Shown here piece by piece: positions 1 to 8,431 of a stretch of 64,000 nt of DNA. Below the pieces are notes generated by a model. The model had not been told where the DNA came from. It saw nothing but the letters and a program-made list of their open reading frames with translations, and made no database searches. Origin of the DNA: Neobacillus vireti (GTDB taxonomy: Bacteria > Bacillota > Bacilli > Bacillales > Cytobacillaceae); NCBI RefSeq assembly GCF_001026695.1, contig NZ_LDNB01000002.1, positions 538,741 through 602,740 on the forward strand, in the 5' to 3' direction. Positions within the stretch are counted from its first letter, which is position 1. The number at the start of each line of letters is the position of its first letter. Position numbers and translations under genes: made by a program.

Positions 1-180
1 GGCGTTGAAAGAGAGGCAGTAATGACCAAGTTTCTTACAAGCCTTCCTGTACGCTTTGAGGTCGCAAAATCAGGCCGTAATCAGCTAAGTGCAGTTTATA
101 TCGAACTTGATAGAAAAAGTGGACAGTGTAAGAAAATGGAGCGCATTTTAATCAACGACGATCATCCATTATATAGTTAA
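1..180 (+). CDS. ymdB: 3' end of YmdB-type metallophosphoesterase (partial)
   Basis: The window begins inside this gene; frame 1 gives 59 codons ending in TAA. The tail has the family's closing features: a LPVRFEVAKSG strand and a KMERILINDDHP C-terminus, which match my recollection of the end of B. subtilis YmdB. YmdB is a cytoplasmic phosphodiesterase (TIGR00282 family) that influences biofilm and late-growth gene expression. The catalytic metal-binding residues lie upstream of the window and cannot be checked. The next gene is spoVS, as in other bacilli, which supports the identification. Confidence 0.85.
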   Translation, partial: GVEREAVMTKFLTSLPVRFEVAKSGRNQLSAVYIELDRKSGQCKKMERILINDDHPLYS

Positions 181-182
181 GC

Positions 183-220
183 GAAACCTTCCAATGGAAG
201 GTTTCTTTTGCTTTTTTTTG
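183..220 (+). terminator. Rho-independent terminator after ymdB
   Basis: A perfect 10-bp stem (GAAACCTTCC with GGAAGGTTTC, loop AAT) is followed by a T-rich stretch. It separates ymdB from spoVS, so spoVS probably has its own promoter in the short gap that follows. Confidence 0.85.
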
Positions 221-337
221 TCCAAGCCGGAATATGTCATTTGACAACTGAATATAGTAGCAGTGGAATGTTATAACCTGATTTGTGTTCATGAAACTGC
301 TCATGCGGGATCGGGATTTTCTAAGGGGGAGCTAGGA

Positions 338-598
338 ATGGAAATATTAAAAGTTTCAGCAAAATCTAATCCTAATTCTGTAGCTGGTGCACTTGCCGGA
401 GTTCTGCGTGAAAGAGGTGCAGCAGAAATACAGGCAATTGGTGCGGGTGCATTGAATCAAGCCGTAAAGGCAGTAGCAATTGCACGAGGATTTGTAGCAC
501 CTAGCGGAGTTGATTTAATCTGTATCCCTGCGTTTACCGATATTTTAATTGATGGGGAGGAACGCACAGCCATTAAGCTTATCGTTGAGCCGCGGTGA
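338..598 (+). CDS. spoVS: Stage V sporulation protein S
   Basis: SpoVS is a small (86 aa) Alba-like protein needed for normal spore coat formation and septation control; its molecular role is thought to be nucleic-acid binding. The 86-residue product, starting MEILKVSAKS and ending IVEPR, is almost identical to B. subtilis SpoVS as I recall it. The open frame extends upstream to 263. The ATG at 338 is chosen because it is preceded by an AAGGGGGA ribosome-binding site and gives exactly the family length. Flanked by terminators, it is probably monocistronic. Confidence 0.96.
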   Translation: MEILKVSAKSNPNSVAGALAGVLRERGAAEIQAIGAGALNQAVKAVAIARGFVAPSGVDLICIPAFTDILIDGEERTAIKLIVEPR

Positions 599-642
599 AA
601 GAGATAGACTATTGATAAGTTATTTAAACTGATTCTAAATCT

Positions 643-677
643 CCTGCTTGTAGTGTGTTTACAAGCGGGTTTTTTCT
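643..677 (+). terminator. Terminator after spoVS
   Basis: An 8-bp stem (CTGCTTGT with ACAAGCGG, one G-U-type pair) with a 9-nt loop is followed by TTTTTTC. Confidence 0.75.
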
Positions 678-879
678 CGTTATTTAATTATAAATATACT
701 ATTCTGATATATAACGAAAAATTGCAAAAAAGGAAAATTCATTGCCGGCAAATAAGGTGAAATAGCATCAGACCGCATGTTCAAACCCCTAAGGAGCCTT
801 ACTTTTTCGAATTGAAAAATAGCAGATTTCAAATAATAAAAAAATATTCATATTTTAGACAATATTTCGCTCCAAAGGG

Positions 880-908
880 TTGCAATTTTAAGTGCATAGG
901 TCTAGAAT
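880..908 (+). promoter_or_regulatory. Candidate sigma-A promoter of the korAB operon, in an otherwise gene-free gap (678-1044)
   Basis: TTGCAA at 880-885 and TAGAAT at 903-908 are separated by 17 nt, a good vegetative promoter. It would leave a leader of about 130 nt before korA. I see no gene, RNA structure or repeat in the rest of the 365-bp gap. Confidence 0.45.
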
Positions 909-1044
909 TGTAAGCGTTTAGTACATATCTGAGGAGTTGCTTTTAGTCTTTAAAGCGTAAAAAATAGCGATGTACTCGGAAAAGTGCTACACTATAAGAA
1001 GATTCAAACTACTTATTTTTTACATATCCAAAGGGGTGTAAGTC

Positions 1045-2781
1045 ATGATCAATCAACTTTCGTGGAAAGTTGGCGGACAACAAGGGGAAGGTATTGAAAG
1101 TACGGGGGAAATCTTTGCAATCGCACTGAATCGAATGGGATATTACTTGTATGGTTATCGGCACTTTTCGTCACGAATTAAAGGTGGTCATACAAACAAT
1201 AAGATCAGAGTAAGTACAACAGAGATTCGTTCGATTTCTGATGATCTTGATATTCTAGTTGCGTTTGATCAAGAAACCATCGATGTAAATTACCAAGAGC
1301 TTCATAGCAAAGGAGTAATCCTAGCAGATTCCAAATTTAATCCAAAAAAACCAGAAGATACTTTGGCATCGTTGTATGCGGTTCCATTCACAGAAATTGC
1401 CACTCAACTAGGAACTTCTTTAATGAAGAACATGGTAGCAATCGGGGCAACTTCTGCAGTGTTAGACTTAGATATACAGGTATTTGAAGTAGTAGTCCGC
1501 GAGATTTTCGGCAAAAAGGGCGACAAAGTTGTTGCGAAAAATATGGAAGCCATCCAAGCTGGCTTTGATTACATGAAAGAGCAAATGGAGGCAAATGTGC
1601 CAACAATGGTTCTTGAAAAAGCCGATGGCAAACACCGTATGTATATGATTGGTAATGATGCAATCGCTTTAGGTGCGCTTGCAGCTGGCTGCCGTTTCAT
1701 GGCTGCATATCCAATCACACCAGCTTCTGATATTATGGAGTATTTAATTAAGAAGTTACCTGCATTAGGCGGGACTGTTATCCAAACTGAAGATGAAATT
1801 GCAGCATGTACCATGACAATTGGCGCTAGCTATGGCGGTGTTCGTGCGATTACAGCTTCTTCAGGCCCTGGCTTATCATTAAAAATGGAAGCAATTGGCT
1901 TGGCTGGTATTACGGAAACACCGCTTGTTATCGTTGATACACAGCGTGGTGGTCCTTCAACAGGATTACCTACAAAACAAGAACAGTCAGATTTAATGGC
2001 GATGATTTATGGCACACATGGAGAAATTCCGAAGATTGTTATGGCTCCAAGTACTGTTCAAGAAGCATTCTATGATACGGCTGAAGCATTCAACCTAGCT
2101 GAAGAATATCAATGTCCAGTTATTGTATTGTCCGACCTTCAATTATCTCTAGGAAAACAAACAGTAGAGCCGCTTGATGTTTCTAAAGTGGAAATTAGAC
2201 GCGGTAAGCTCGTAACAGATGAGCTTCCAGAGATTGAAAATAAAGGATATTTCAAACGTTATGAAGTAACAGAAGATGGTGTTTCACCACGGACGATCCC
2301 AGGGATGAAAAATGGTATTCACCATGTTACAGGTGTTGAGCACGCTGAAACGGGTAAACCATCTGAATCGGCAGCAAATCGGATTGCTCAAATGGATAAA
2401 CGTTTCCGTAAAGTTGAGAGTATCCGTTTTAATACACCTGTTTATAAGAATGCACCACACGAAGAAGCTGATTTGTTAATCGTTGGTTTTAACTCGACTC
2501 GCGGGGCGATTGAAGAAGCAATGATTCGCTTAGAAAAAGACGGCTTGAAAGTAAATCATGCACAAATTCGCTTAATTCATCCATTCCCAACCGACGAGGT
2601 GCTTCCACTTGTTCGTTCTGCGAAAAAAGTAATTGTCGTGGAAAACAATGCAACCGGTCAGTTGGCAAATATTATGAAAATGAATGTTGGACATGCTGAA
2701 AAAATCACTAAATACCTTAAATATGATGGAAATCCATTTCTACCACACGAAGTTCATTCAAAATGTAAGGAGTTGTTCTAA
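1045..2781 (+). CDS. korA: 2-oxoacid:ferredoxin oxidoreductase, fused gamma-alpha subunit
   Basis: This is the alpha chain of a two-subunit 2-oxoacid (likely 2-oxoglutarate) ferredoxin oxidoreductase, which oxidatively decarboxylates 2-oxoacids to acyl-CoA with ferredoxin as acceptor. The 578-aa protein has an N-terminal gamma-type domain (about 1-180; GGQQGEGIES near the start) followed by an alpha domain that binds the pyrophosphate side of TPP (AAYPITPASDIMEYL, then EDEIAACTMTIGASYGG) and a C-terminal transketolase-like domain. ATG 1045 follows AAGGGGTG. korB starts directly after the stop codon, so translation is probably coupled. A stand-alone gamma or delta subunit is absent, as usual for the Bacillus type. 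Substrate choice is by family resemblance only. Confidence 0.9.
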   Translation: MINQLSWKVGGQQGEGIESTGEIFAIALNRMGYYLYGYRHFSSRIKGGHTNNKIRVSTTEIRSISDDLDILVAFDQETIDVNYQELHSKGVILADSKFNPKKPEDTLASLYAVPFTEIATQLGTSLMKNMVAIGATSAVLDLDIQVFEVVVREIFGKKGDKVVAKNMEAIQAGFDYMKEQMEANVPTMVLEKADGKHRMYMIGNDAIALGALAAGCRFMAAYPITPASDIMEYLIKKLPALGGTVIQTEDEIAACTMTIGASYGGVRAITASSGPGLSLKMEAIGLAGITETPLVIVDTQRGGPSTGLPTKQEQSDLMAMIYGTHGEIPKIVMAPSTVQEAFYDTAEAFNLAEEYQCPVIVLSDLQLSLGKQTVEPLDVSKVEIRRGKLVTDELPEIENKGYFKRYEVTEDGVSPRTIPGMKNGIHHVTGVEHAETGKPSESAANRIAQMDKRFRKVESIRFNTPVYKNAPHEEADLLIVGFNSTRGAIEEAMIRLEKDGLKVNHAQIRLIHPFPTDEVLPLVRSAKKVIVVENNATGQLANIMKMNVGHAEKITKYLKYDGNPFLPHEVHSKCKELF

Positions 2782-3648
2782 ATGGCCACTTTTAAAGACT
2801 TTCGTAACGATGTGAAACCGAACTGGTGCCCAGGCTGTGGCGACTTCTCCGTACAAGCGGCAATGCAGCGTGCGGCAGCAAATGTTGGTTTAGAACCACA
2901 AAATTTAGCAGTAGTTTCCGGAATTGGCTGTTCAGGCCGTATCTCTGGTTATATTAATTCATATGGCTTCCATGGCATTCATGGCCGCTCACTTCCAATC
3001 GCTCAAGGGGTTAAAATGGCCAACCGTGATTTGACAGTTATTGCTTCAGGCGGTGACGGTGACGGTTATGCAATTGGGATGGGGCATACGATTCATGCGA
3101 TTCGTCGTAATATTGACATTACTTACGTTGTCATGGATAACCAAATTTACGGGTTAACAAAGGGTCAAACATCTCCTCGTTCCGCGGTAGGATTTAAAAC
3201 AAAGTCTACGCCAATGGGATCAATCGAACAATCGATTTCCCCAATGGAAATGGCTTTAACAGTTGGAGCAACCTTTGTTGCACAAAGTTTCTCGACCGAC
3301 TTAAAAGACCTAACAGCATTAATTGAAGCGGGTATCAACCACAAAGGTTTCGCTTTAATCAATGTGTTCAGTCCATGTGTAACCTATAATAAGGTCAACA
3401 CTTATGATTGGTTTAAGGAAAATCTAACGAAGCTTAGTGATGTGGAAGGATATGACGCATCAAACCGTGAAATGGCGATGCAGACATTAATGAAGCATAA
3501 CGGCTTAGTTACTGGACTTATTTACCAAAACAATGAGCGTCCTTCTTATCAAGAATTATTGACTGGATACTCCGAAGAACCGTTAGTAGATTCAAACTTA
3601 AACCTTGATCAAGCGCACTTTGATAAATTAGTTGCTGAATTTATGTAA
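2782..3648 (+). CDS. korB: 2-oxoacid:ferredoxin oxidoreductase, beta subunit
   Basis: The beta subunit (288 aa) carries the TPP-binding half and the [4Fe-4S] cluster of the korAB enzyme. Visible features are the N-terminal WCPGCGD cluster/TPP motif, the GIGCSGR segment, and the GDGDGYAIG motif followed by a downstream Asn (DNQIYGLTKGQ) that binds the Mg-diphosphate of TPP. The start codon follows korA's stop without a gap, with AAGGAG in the korA end as ribosome-binding site. A strong terminator follows, so the operon is korA-korB only. Confidence 0.92.
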   Translation: MATFKDFRNDVKPNWCPGCGDFSVQAAMQRAAANVGLEPQNLAVVSGIGCSGRISGYINSYGFHGIHGRSLPIAQGVKMANRDLTVIASGGDGDGYAIGMGHTIHAIRRNIDITYVVMDNQIYGLTKGQTSPRSAVGFKTKSTPMGSIEQSISPMEMALTVGATFVAQSFSTDLKDLTALIEAGINHKGFALINVFSPCVTYNKVNTYDWFKENLTKLSDVEGYDASNREMAMQTLMKHNGLVTGLIYQNNERPSYQELLTGYSEEPLVDSNLNLDQAHFDKLVAEFM

Positions 3649-3664
3649 TCATTAAAAGCTAATC

Positions 3665-3697
3665 ATCCCGGGGAATCGCTTCCCCGGGATTTTCTAT
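3665..3697 (+). terminator. Terminator after korAB
   Basis: An 11-bp GC-rich perfect stem (ATCCCGGGGAA with TTCCCCGGGAT, loop TCGC) is followed by TTTCT. Confidence 0.85.
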
Positions 3698-3837
3698 TGT
3701 TTTCACCCGCTGAAACCTTTATACTATAATAATGTGTGGATAACGCACTTTTTTACTTTTTATAAAAAAGGTAAAAAATTACATTAGTTATTTTAATAGA
3801 CGTCTACTTTATTTCGGTTGAAAGGAGTTTTATCTCA

Positions 3838-5382
3838 ATGAATGAAAAACAACGTTTAGATAGTAACCTAGTTGATGCTGCCAATTCTTCGGACAAAAAA
3901 TCCGCCAAGGATTACAGCAAATACTTTGAGCAGGTAATAACTGCACCTTCTTTAAAAGAAGCGAAAAAACGTGGTAAAGAAGAAGTAAAATATCATAATG
4001 ATTTTGCGATTCCTGAAGAATTCCGTGGTATGGGTGAGGGTCGAAAGTTTTATATTCGCACCTATGGCTGCCAAATGAACGAACATGATACGGAAGTGAT
4101 GGCGGGGATCTTTTTAGCTCTAGGCTATGAGCCGACAGACAGTACGGAGGATGCGAATGTTATTCTCTTAAATACTTGTGCGATTCGTGAAAATGCCGAA
4201 AACAAAGTTTTTGGTGAGCTTGGCCACTTAAAGTCATTAAAACTGGAAAAGCCTGATTTACTTATAGGTGTTTGCGGCTGTATGTCTCAAGAAGAATCTG
4301 TTGTCAACAAGATTTTAAAAACGTATCAGCAGGTAGATATGATTTTCGGTACCCACAATATACACCGCTTACCAAACATTTTGAATGAGGCATACATGTC
4401 AAAAGAAATGGTTGTTGAAGTATGGTCAAAGGAAGGCGATGTCATTGAAAACCTTCCAAAAGTCCGCCGTGGTAAGATTAAAGCCTGGGTTAATATCATG
4501 TACGGCTGTGATAAATTCTGTACGTACTGTATCGTCCCATTCACGCGTGGGAAGGAACGAAGCCGTCGTCCCGAAGAAATTATCCATGAAGTACGTCAAT
4601 TAGCAGCACAAGGCTACCAGGAAGTCACGCTCCTTGGTCAAAATGTCAATGCGTATGGTAAAGACCTAGAAGGCGCTAACTACGGTCTTGGTGAGCTAAT
4701 GGATGATTTACGTAAAATCGATATTCCGCGGATTCGATTCACAACAAGCCACCCACGCGACTTTGATGACCGTTTGATTGAGGTTCTTGCCAAAGGCGGA
4801 AACCTTATGGATCATATCCATTTACCAGTTCAATCAGGGTCAACTGATGTGCTAAAAATTATGGCTCGTAAATATACAAGAGAACAATATTTAGAGCTTG
4901 TGAGAAAAATTAAAGCAGCGATTCCGAATGTTGCCTTAACAACAGATATTATCGTTGGCTATCCAAACGAAACGGATGAACAGTTTGAAGAAACGATGTC
5001 ACTCTATCGTGAGGTTGGTTATGAATTAGCGTATACCTTCATTTACTCGCCGCGGGAAGGTACTCCAGCTGCAAAAATGGAGGATAATGTCCCAATGGAA
5101 GTAAAGAAAGCACGCTTGCAGCGTTTAAACGCGCTTGTAAATGAACTTTCTTTAGAGGCTATGAAAAAGCATGAAGGTCAAATCGTTGACGTTCTTGTTG
5201 AAGGGGAAAGCAAGAACAACCCTGAAGTCCTTGCTGGGTATACAAGTAGAAACAAGCTGGTAAACTTTGCTGCTCCAAAGTCAGCAATTGGCAAAATTGT
5301 CAAAGTGAAAATTACCCAAGCAAAAACATGGTCATTAAACGGAGAAATGGTCGAAGAATTACAACCGGCAGAGGTGAAATAA
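3838..5382 (+). CDS. miaB: tRNA-2-methylthio-N6-dimethylallyladenosine synthase
   Basis: MiaB is a radical SAM methylthiotransferase that adds the 2-methylthio group to i6A37 of tRNAs reading UNN codons. The 514-aa protein has the three-part layout of the family. An N-terminal UPF0004 domain has auxiliary-cluster cysteines C78 (YGCQMNEHD), C114 (NTCAIRENA) and C148 (GVCGCMSQE). The radical SAM domain has C224-xxx-C228-xx-C231. A C-terminal TRAM domain binds RNA. The roughly 60-residue N-terminal extension is typical of the Bacillus protein. The TATAAT at 3725-3730 is a plausible -10 for its promoter, though the -35 is poor. The next gene ricA starts 1 nt after the stop. Confidence 0.96.
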   Translation: MNEKQRLDSNLVDAANSSDKKSAKDYSKYFEQVITAPSLKEAKKRGKEEVKYHNDFAIPEEFRGMGEGRKFYIRTYGCQMNEHDTEVMAGIFLALGYEPTDSTEDANVILLNTCAIRENAENKVFGELGHLKSLKLEKPDLLIGVCGCMSQEESVVNKILKTYQQVDMIFGTHNIHRLPNILNEAYMSKEMVVEVWSKEGDVIENLPKVRRGKIKAWVNIMYGCDKFCTYCIVPFTRGKERSRRPEEIIHEVRQLAAQGYQEVTLLGQNVNAYGKDLEGANYGLGELMDDLRKIDIPRIRFTTSHPRDFDDRLIEVLAKGGNLMDHIHLPVQSGSTDVLKIMARKYTREQYLELVRKIKAAIPNVALTTDIIVGYPNETDEQFEETMSLYREVGYELAYTFIYSPREGTPAAKMEDNVPMEVKKARLQRLNALVNELSLEAMKKHEGQIVDVLVEGESKNNPEVLAGYTSRNKLVNFAAPKSAIGKIVKVKITQAKTWSLNGEMVEELQPAEVK

Positions 5383-5383
5383 A

Positions 5384-5839
5384 GTGGCGAAGTATACAAA
5401 AGACGATATCGTCGCTCGTGCTGCGGATTTAGCACGGATGATTGCAGAAACTGAGGAAGTAGACTTCTTCAAAAGGGCTGAAGCTCATATCCATGATAAT
5501 CAAAAGGTCAAGACGTTAATTGCAGATATTAAAGGATTGCAAAAACAAGCAGTAAATCTGCAGCACTACGGAAAACCGGAAGCATTAAAAAAGGTAGAAG
5601 ACAAAATCGCTACCATTGAGCAAGAGTTAGATGAAATCCCTGTTGTTCAGGATTTCAAGCAATCTCAATTAGAAGTAAATGAATTGCTGCAGCTGATTGC
5701 TTCAACCATATCTAATACGGTTACCGATGAAATTATTGTTTCAACGGGTGGAGACGTATTAATGGGTGAAACGGGTTCTAGCATGAAGAATGGCGGCGGT
5801 GCTTGCGAAGGCCACGACGATTGCGATCACGAACATTAA
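5384..5839 (+). CDS. ricA: RicA (YmcA), subunit of the Ric/Y complex
   Basis: RicA with RicF (YlbF) and RicT (YaaT) forms a cytoplasmic complex that directs RNase Y processing and affects Spo0A phosphorelay, competence and biofilm. The 151-aa product has the helical Com_YlbF/YmcA region (about 1-115). Its cysteine-bearing tail (ACEGHDDCDHEH) fits the reported [4Fe-4S] clusters of the complex. The start is GTG at 5384, with GAGGTGAA just inside the end of miaB. It is co-transcribed with miaB and closed by a strong terminator. Confidence 0.93.
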   Translation: MAKYTKDDIVARAADLARMIAETEEVDFFKRAEAHIHDNQKVKTLIADIKGLQKQAVNLQHYGKPEALKKVEDKIATIEQELDEIPVVQDFKQSQLEVNELLQLIASTISNTVTDEIIVSTGGDVLMGETGSSMKNGGGACEGHDDCDHEH

Positions 5840-5848
5840 AACCTTGAG

Positions 5849-5881
5849 CCAGGCTTTTAACGAAGCCTGGTTTTTCTTTTT
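5849..5881 (+). terminator. Terminator after miaB-ricA
   Basis: An 8-bp stem (CCAGGCTT with AAGCCTGG) is followed by TTTTTCTTTTT. Confidence 0.88.
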
Positions 5882-6094
5882 ATACAATAATCCTTTCTAA
5901 GCAAACCCCTAAAGAATACTTCCAATCATGGTTCCCTCCGTTTTAAGTACAGGCATACAAGGCACACACCATTAAATCCCGCATAAAATGAACTATGACT
6001 AAACATTTAACCAGTATTCACAAAAATATATTTCACACTAGTCTACAAATTAGCATAGGATGAAATGAAACTGAATGAGGAGGGTTCGCGCGAA

Positions 6095-6640
6095 ATGGGA
6101 GAATATAGAGAGATATTAGCAAAGGCGGTAGTAGCGAAGGGACAGAAATTCACCCAGTCCAATCATACGATAAGCCCGGCACATAGTCCAACAAGTATTC
6201 TTGGCTGTTGGATCATCAACCATAAATATAACGCGAAAAAAGTCGGCAAGACTGTAGAGATACATGGCTCGTATGACATCAACGTTTGGTACTCATTTAA
6301 TGATAATACCAAAACAGAAGTGGTAACTGAACGTGTTCAATATACAGATGTCATTAAGTTAAAGTATCGTGATCCAGATTGTATCGATGACAATGAAATT
6401 GTTGCACGCGTTCTGCAGCAGCCAAATTGTTGCGAAGCAGTCATCTCCCCAAATGGCAATCGAATTATCGTCCATGTCGAAAGAGAATTTCTTGTTGAAG
6501 TAATCGGTGAGACAAAGATTTGCGTTCGCGTCAATCCTGAAGGACTCAAAGACGATGACGATGAGTGGGGAATGGATGTAGACGACGAAGAATTCGAAGA
6601 GCTAAATCCCGATTTCTTAGTCGGCTCAGAAGAGGAATAA
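6095..6640 (+). CDS. cotE: Outer spore coat morphogenetic protein CotE
   Basis: CotE is the scaffold on which the outer spore coat assembles. The 181-aa product (from ATG 6095) shows [16 protein letters not shown] at the start, the [13 protein letters not shown] segment, and the acidic tail ending [12 protein letters not shown], all as in B. subtilis CotE. An in-frame ATG at 6065 would add ten residues. The ATG at 6095 fits the family start and lies 11 nt after GAGGAGG. Upstream CATACAAG (5954) and CATAAAAT (5982) resemble sigma-E/sigma-K -10 elements, in line with mother-cell expression, but this is inference. Confidence 0.96.
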   Translation: MGEYREILAKAVVAKGQKFTQSNHTISPAHSPTSILGCWIINHKYNAKKVGKTVEIHGSYDINVWYSFNDNTKTEVVTERVQYTDVIKLKYRDPDCIDDNEIVARVLQQPNCCEAVISPNGNRIIVHVEREFLVEVIGETKICVRVNPEGLKDDDDEWGMDVDDEEFEELNPDFLVGSEEE

Positions 6641-6644
6641 CATG

Positions 6645-6678
6645 AACTAGGAGGTTTTTACTTCCTAGTTTTTTTCTT
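6645..6678 (+). terminator. Terminator after cotE
   Basis: An 8-bp stem (AACTAGGA with TCCTAGTT) is followed by TTTTTC. Confidence 0.85.
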
Positions 6679-6736
6679 ATATTCAGCGAATTTTTTTACT
6701 GAAAACAAGCACCTTAACTTTAGGAGGTGTTTAACA

Positions 6737-6937
6737 TTGGAACCAAGACAGCCTGGAAGTAGAAAGATGCCTGATTTTGATAAATTAAATGATCGAATGA
6801 TTGCAGAAAGTTCGACTTCCCCCATGTTAGTCATTAAAACGAATCTTGATCCAAAGGATGCTGTAGAAAATAACCCGTACTATCATGAAGAGGAACGGAA
6901 AGATCCAAAAGAGTTTAAAGCGTTTTTTGAAGAGTAA
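6737..6937 (+). CDS. Small conserved-looking protein of unknown function
   Basis: A 66-aa hydrophilic, charged protein with a TTG start preceded by an excellent TAGGAGGTG site at 6722-6729. It has no membrane segment or cysteine. The middle has LVIKTNLDPKDAVENNPYY and the C-terminus is acidic (EFKAFFEE). I do not recognise a named family. The strong ribosome-binding site, a terminator on each side and its place after cotE support a real gene, possibly sporulation-linked by location only. Confidence 0.7.
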   Translation: MEPRQPGSRKMPDFDKLNDRMIAESSTSPMLVIKTNLDPKDAVENNPYYHEEERKDPKEFKAFFEE

Positions 6938-6967
6938 AAAGCCAGGATATCATTCTTCCTGGCTTTG
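6938..6967. terminator. Bidirectional terminator between convergent genes
   Basis: AAAGCCAGGA pairs with TCCTGGCTTT, with A-runs on one side and T-rich sequence on the other, so it can serve both the small + strand gene and the - strand acetyltransferase, whose last codons it overlaps. Confidence 0.75.
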
Positions 6968-7504
6968 TTCCCATTCAGGCCGCAATAAAGACAGCACATG
7001 GGTATCATGAAATTGTTCATTTTGATGGATATAACCGCGTAGTAAACCTTCGTTAGTGAACCCGAGCTTCAAAAGCAAGTTGTTGGAAGCTTGATTTTCC
7101 GGGTAAACCACGGCCCCGATTCGATACAATTCCAATTGCTGAAAGCTAAAGCGGAGCACTTCTTTTATTGCCTCTGACGTATACCCCCTCCTCCAAAAAG
7201 AAGGATGGAGTTCATAGCCAATCTCGGCACGTTTATTTTTTAGCTGCAAGCCATTCAGACCAATCGTCCCGATGATTTTTTGGTTTTCTTTTAGCTTGAT
7301 TCCCCAGCGTATTCCTCGCTTTTCAAGGAAGTTCTTGTGAAACATGTCAATTAATCTGGATGCTTCAACATGTAAAGTGAATCGATCGGTGCCATAAAAC
7401 CGCGTCACCTCTTCTAAAGAGAAAATCTCGTAAAGGCTATTAGCATGTAGATCTGTTAATTCAATTAATTTTAGTCTTTTTGTTTCTAAAACAGGAAAAT
7501 TCAC
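6950..7504 (-). CDS. GNAT family N-acetyltransferase (RimJ/RimL type)
   Basis: The 184-aa protein has the acetyl-CoA-binding pattern of the RimJ/RimL branch of GNAT acetyltransferases: an initial VLETKRLKLIEL strand, then GYELHPSFWRRGYTSEAI (motif A, pyrophosphate loop), then a LYRIGAVVYPENQASNNLLLKLGF segment typical of motif B, interrupted here only by ordinary substitutions. Members acetylate ribosomal protein N-termini, antibiotics or small amines. The substrate cannot be told here. The start is GTG at 7504 with only a weak Shine-Dalgarno site. It is convergent with the preceding gene. Confidence 0.85.
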   Translation of the reverse strand: MNFPVLETKRLKLIELTDLHANSLYEIFSLEEVTRFYGTDRFTLHVEASRLIDMFHKNFLEKRGIRWGIKLKENQKIIGTIGLNGLQLKNKRAEIGYELHPSFWRRGYTSEAIKEVLRFSFQQLELYRIGAVVYPENQASNNLLLKLGFTNEGLLRGYIHQNEQFHDTHVLSLLRPEWEQSQEE

Positions 7505-7687
7505 GGTATCAGCTCACTTTTAATCATAATGTTAGTTAATACCTTAATTTTCCTCATAGAATGGGGTCTAAGTCAATAGTAAATATTTATTTCAATGGAA
7601 GGTAAAAAAAGTAACTAAATAAAAGTTTTCTTCTTAATATTCTGATAATATAGAAGCATAGCTCGATTTTAGAAAGGAGAGACAAAG

Positions 7688-8431
7688 GTGAATTTCCCTT
7701 TCTATATATTTGGAATCCATCCGCATCTGTTATTAGAAGCACTAGCTTACTTTATCGGCTTCCGAGTGTATTTATTTACGAGAAATAAGGAACGAATCCC
7801 GATGGATAAAGCACTTTGGGTGGTAGTTGGGGCCACATTAGGCGCTGCCTTAGGTTCGAAGTTTCTTTATTGGTTTGAAGACCCCGAAAAGACACTAGAA
7901 AATTGGAATAATCTTATTTATCTTATCGAGGGAAAAACGATTGTCGGCGGGTTATTAGGCGGCTTAATTGGTGTAGAAACAGCCAAAAAATTAATTGGCT
8001 GGAAACGTTCGACTGGTGATGATTTTGTTCTGCCCTTAGCAGTGGGGATGATGATTGGGAGAATCGGCTGCTTTTTAACAGGGTTGGATGATCATACATA
8101 CGGCGTGGCAACCACTTGGTTCACAGGTGTTGACTTTGGCGATGGAATTAACCGGCATCCCACCCAGTTATATGAAATCTTCTTCTTGCTTGTTCTCATT
8201 TTTGTCCTCTATCAAATAAAAAGAAAACAAGTTGGATGGGAAGGGCTATTATTCCAGTTATTCATGCTAAGTTATTTATCGTTTCGTTTGCTGATTGATT
8301 TTATAAAGCCAACGCCGCACCCTTACTGGATACTTAATAATATTCAGCTTGCAAGCTTGCTAGGAATCACGTATTACCTCTGGCTGATTAATAAAAAACA
8401 AACAGAAAGAAGGAGAGAAGTCCATGCCTAA
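7688..8431 (+). CDS. Lgt-like (prolipoprotein diacylglyceryl transferase family) membrane protein
   Basis: A 247-aa polytopic membrane protein with about six or seven hydrophobic segments. It shares the Lgt fold pattern: an N-terminal FYIFGIHPH segment, the central GGLLGGLIG turn, the signature-like GRIGCFLTGLDDHTYG, and HPTQLYE before the last helices. True Lgt (about 270-290 aa) transfers diacylglyceryl to lipobox cysteines in the plasma membrane. This protein is shorter and lies away from the usual hprK-lgt context, so it may be a paralogue with another lipid-linked role. It overlaps the next gene by 8 nt (ATGCCTAA), which implies translational coupling to the radical SAM enzyme. Confidence 0.8.
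   Translation: MNFPFYIFGIHPHLLLEALAYFIGFRVYLFTRNKERIPMDKALWVVVGATLGAALGSKFLYWFEDPEKTLENWNNLIYLIEGKTIVGGLLGGLIGVETAKKLIGWKRSTGDDFVLPLAVGMMIGRIGCFLTGLDDHTYGVATTWFTGVDFGDGINRHPTQLYEIFFLLVLIFVLYQIKRKQVGWEGLLFQLFMLSYLSFRLLIDFIKPTPHPYWILNNIQLASLLGITYYLWLINKKQTERRREVHA

Noticed and set aside
263..337. 25-residue N-terminal extension of SpoVS
   Set aside because: No ribosome-binding site at the early start; the ATG at 338 has one and gives the exact family length.
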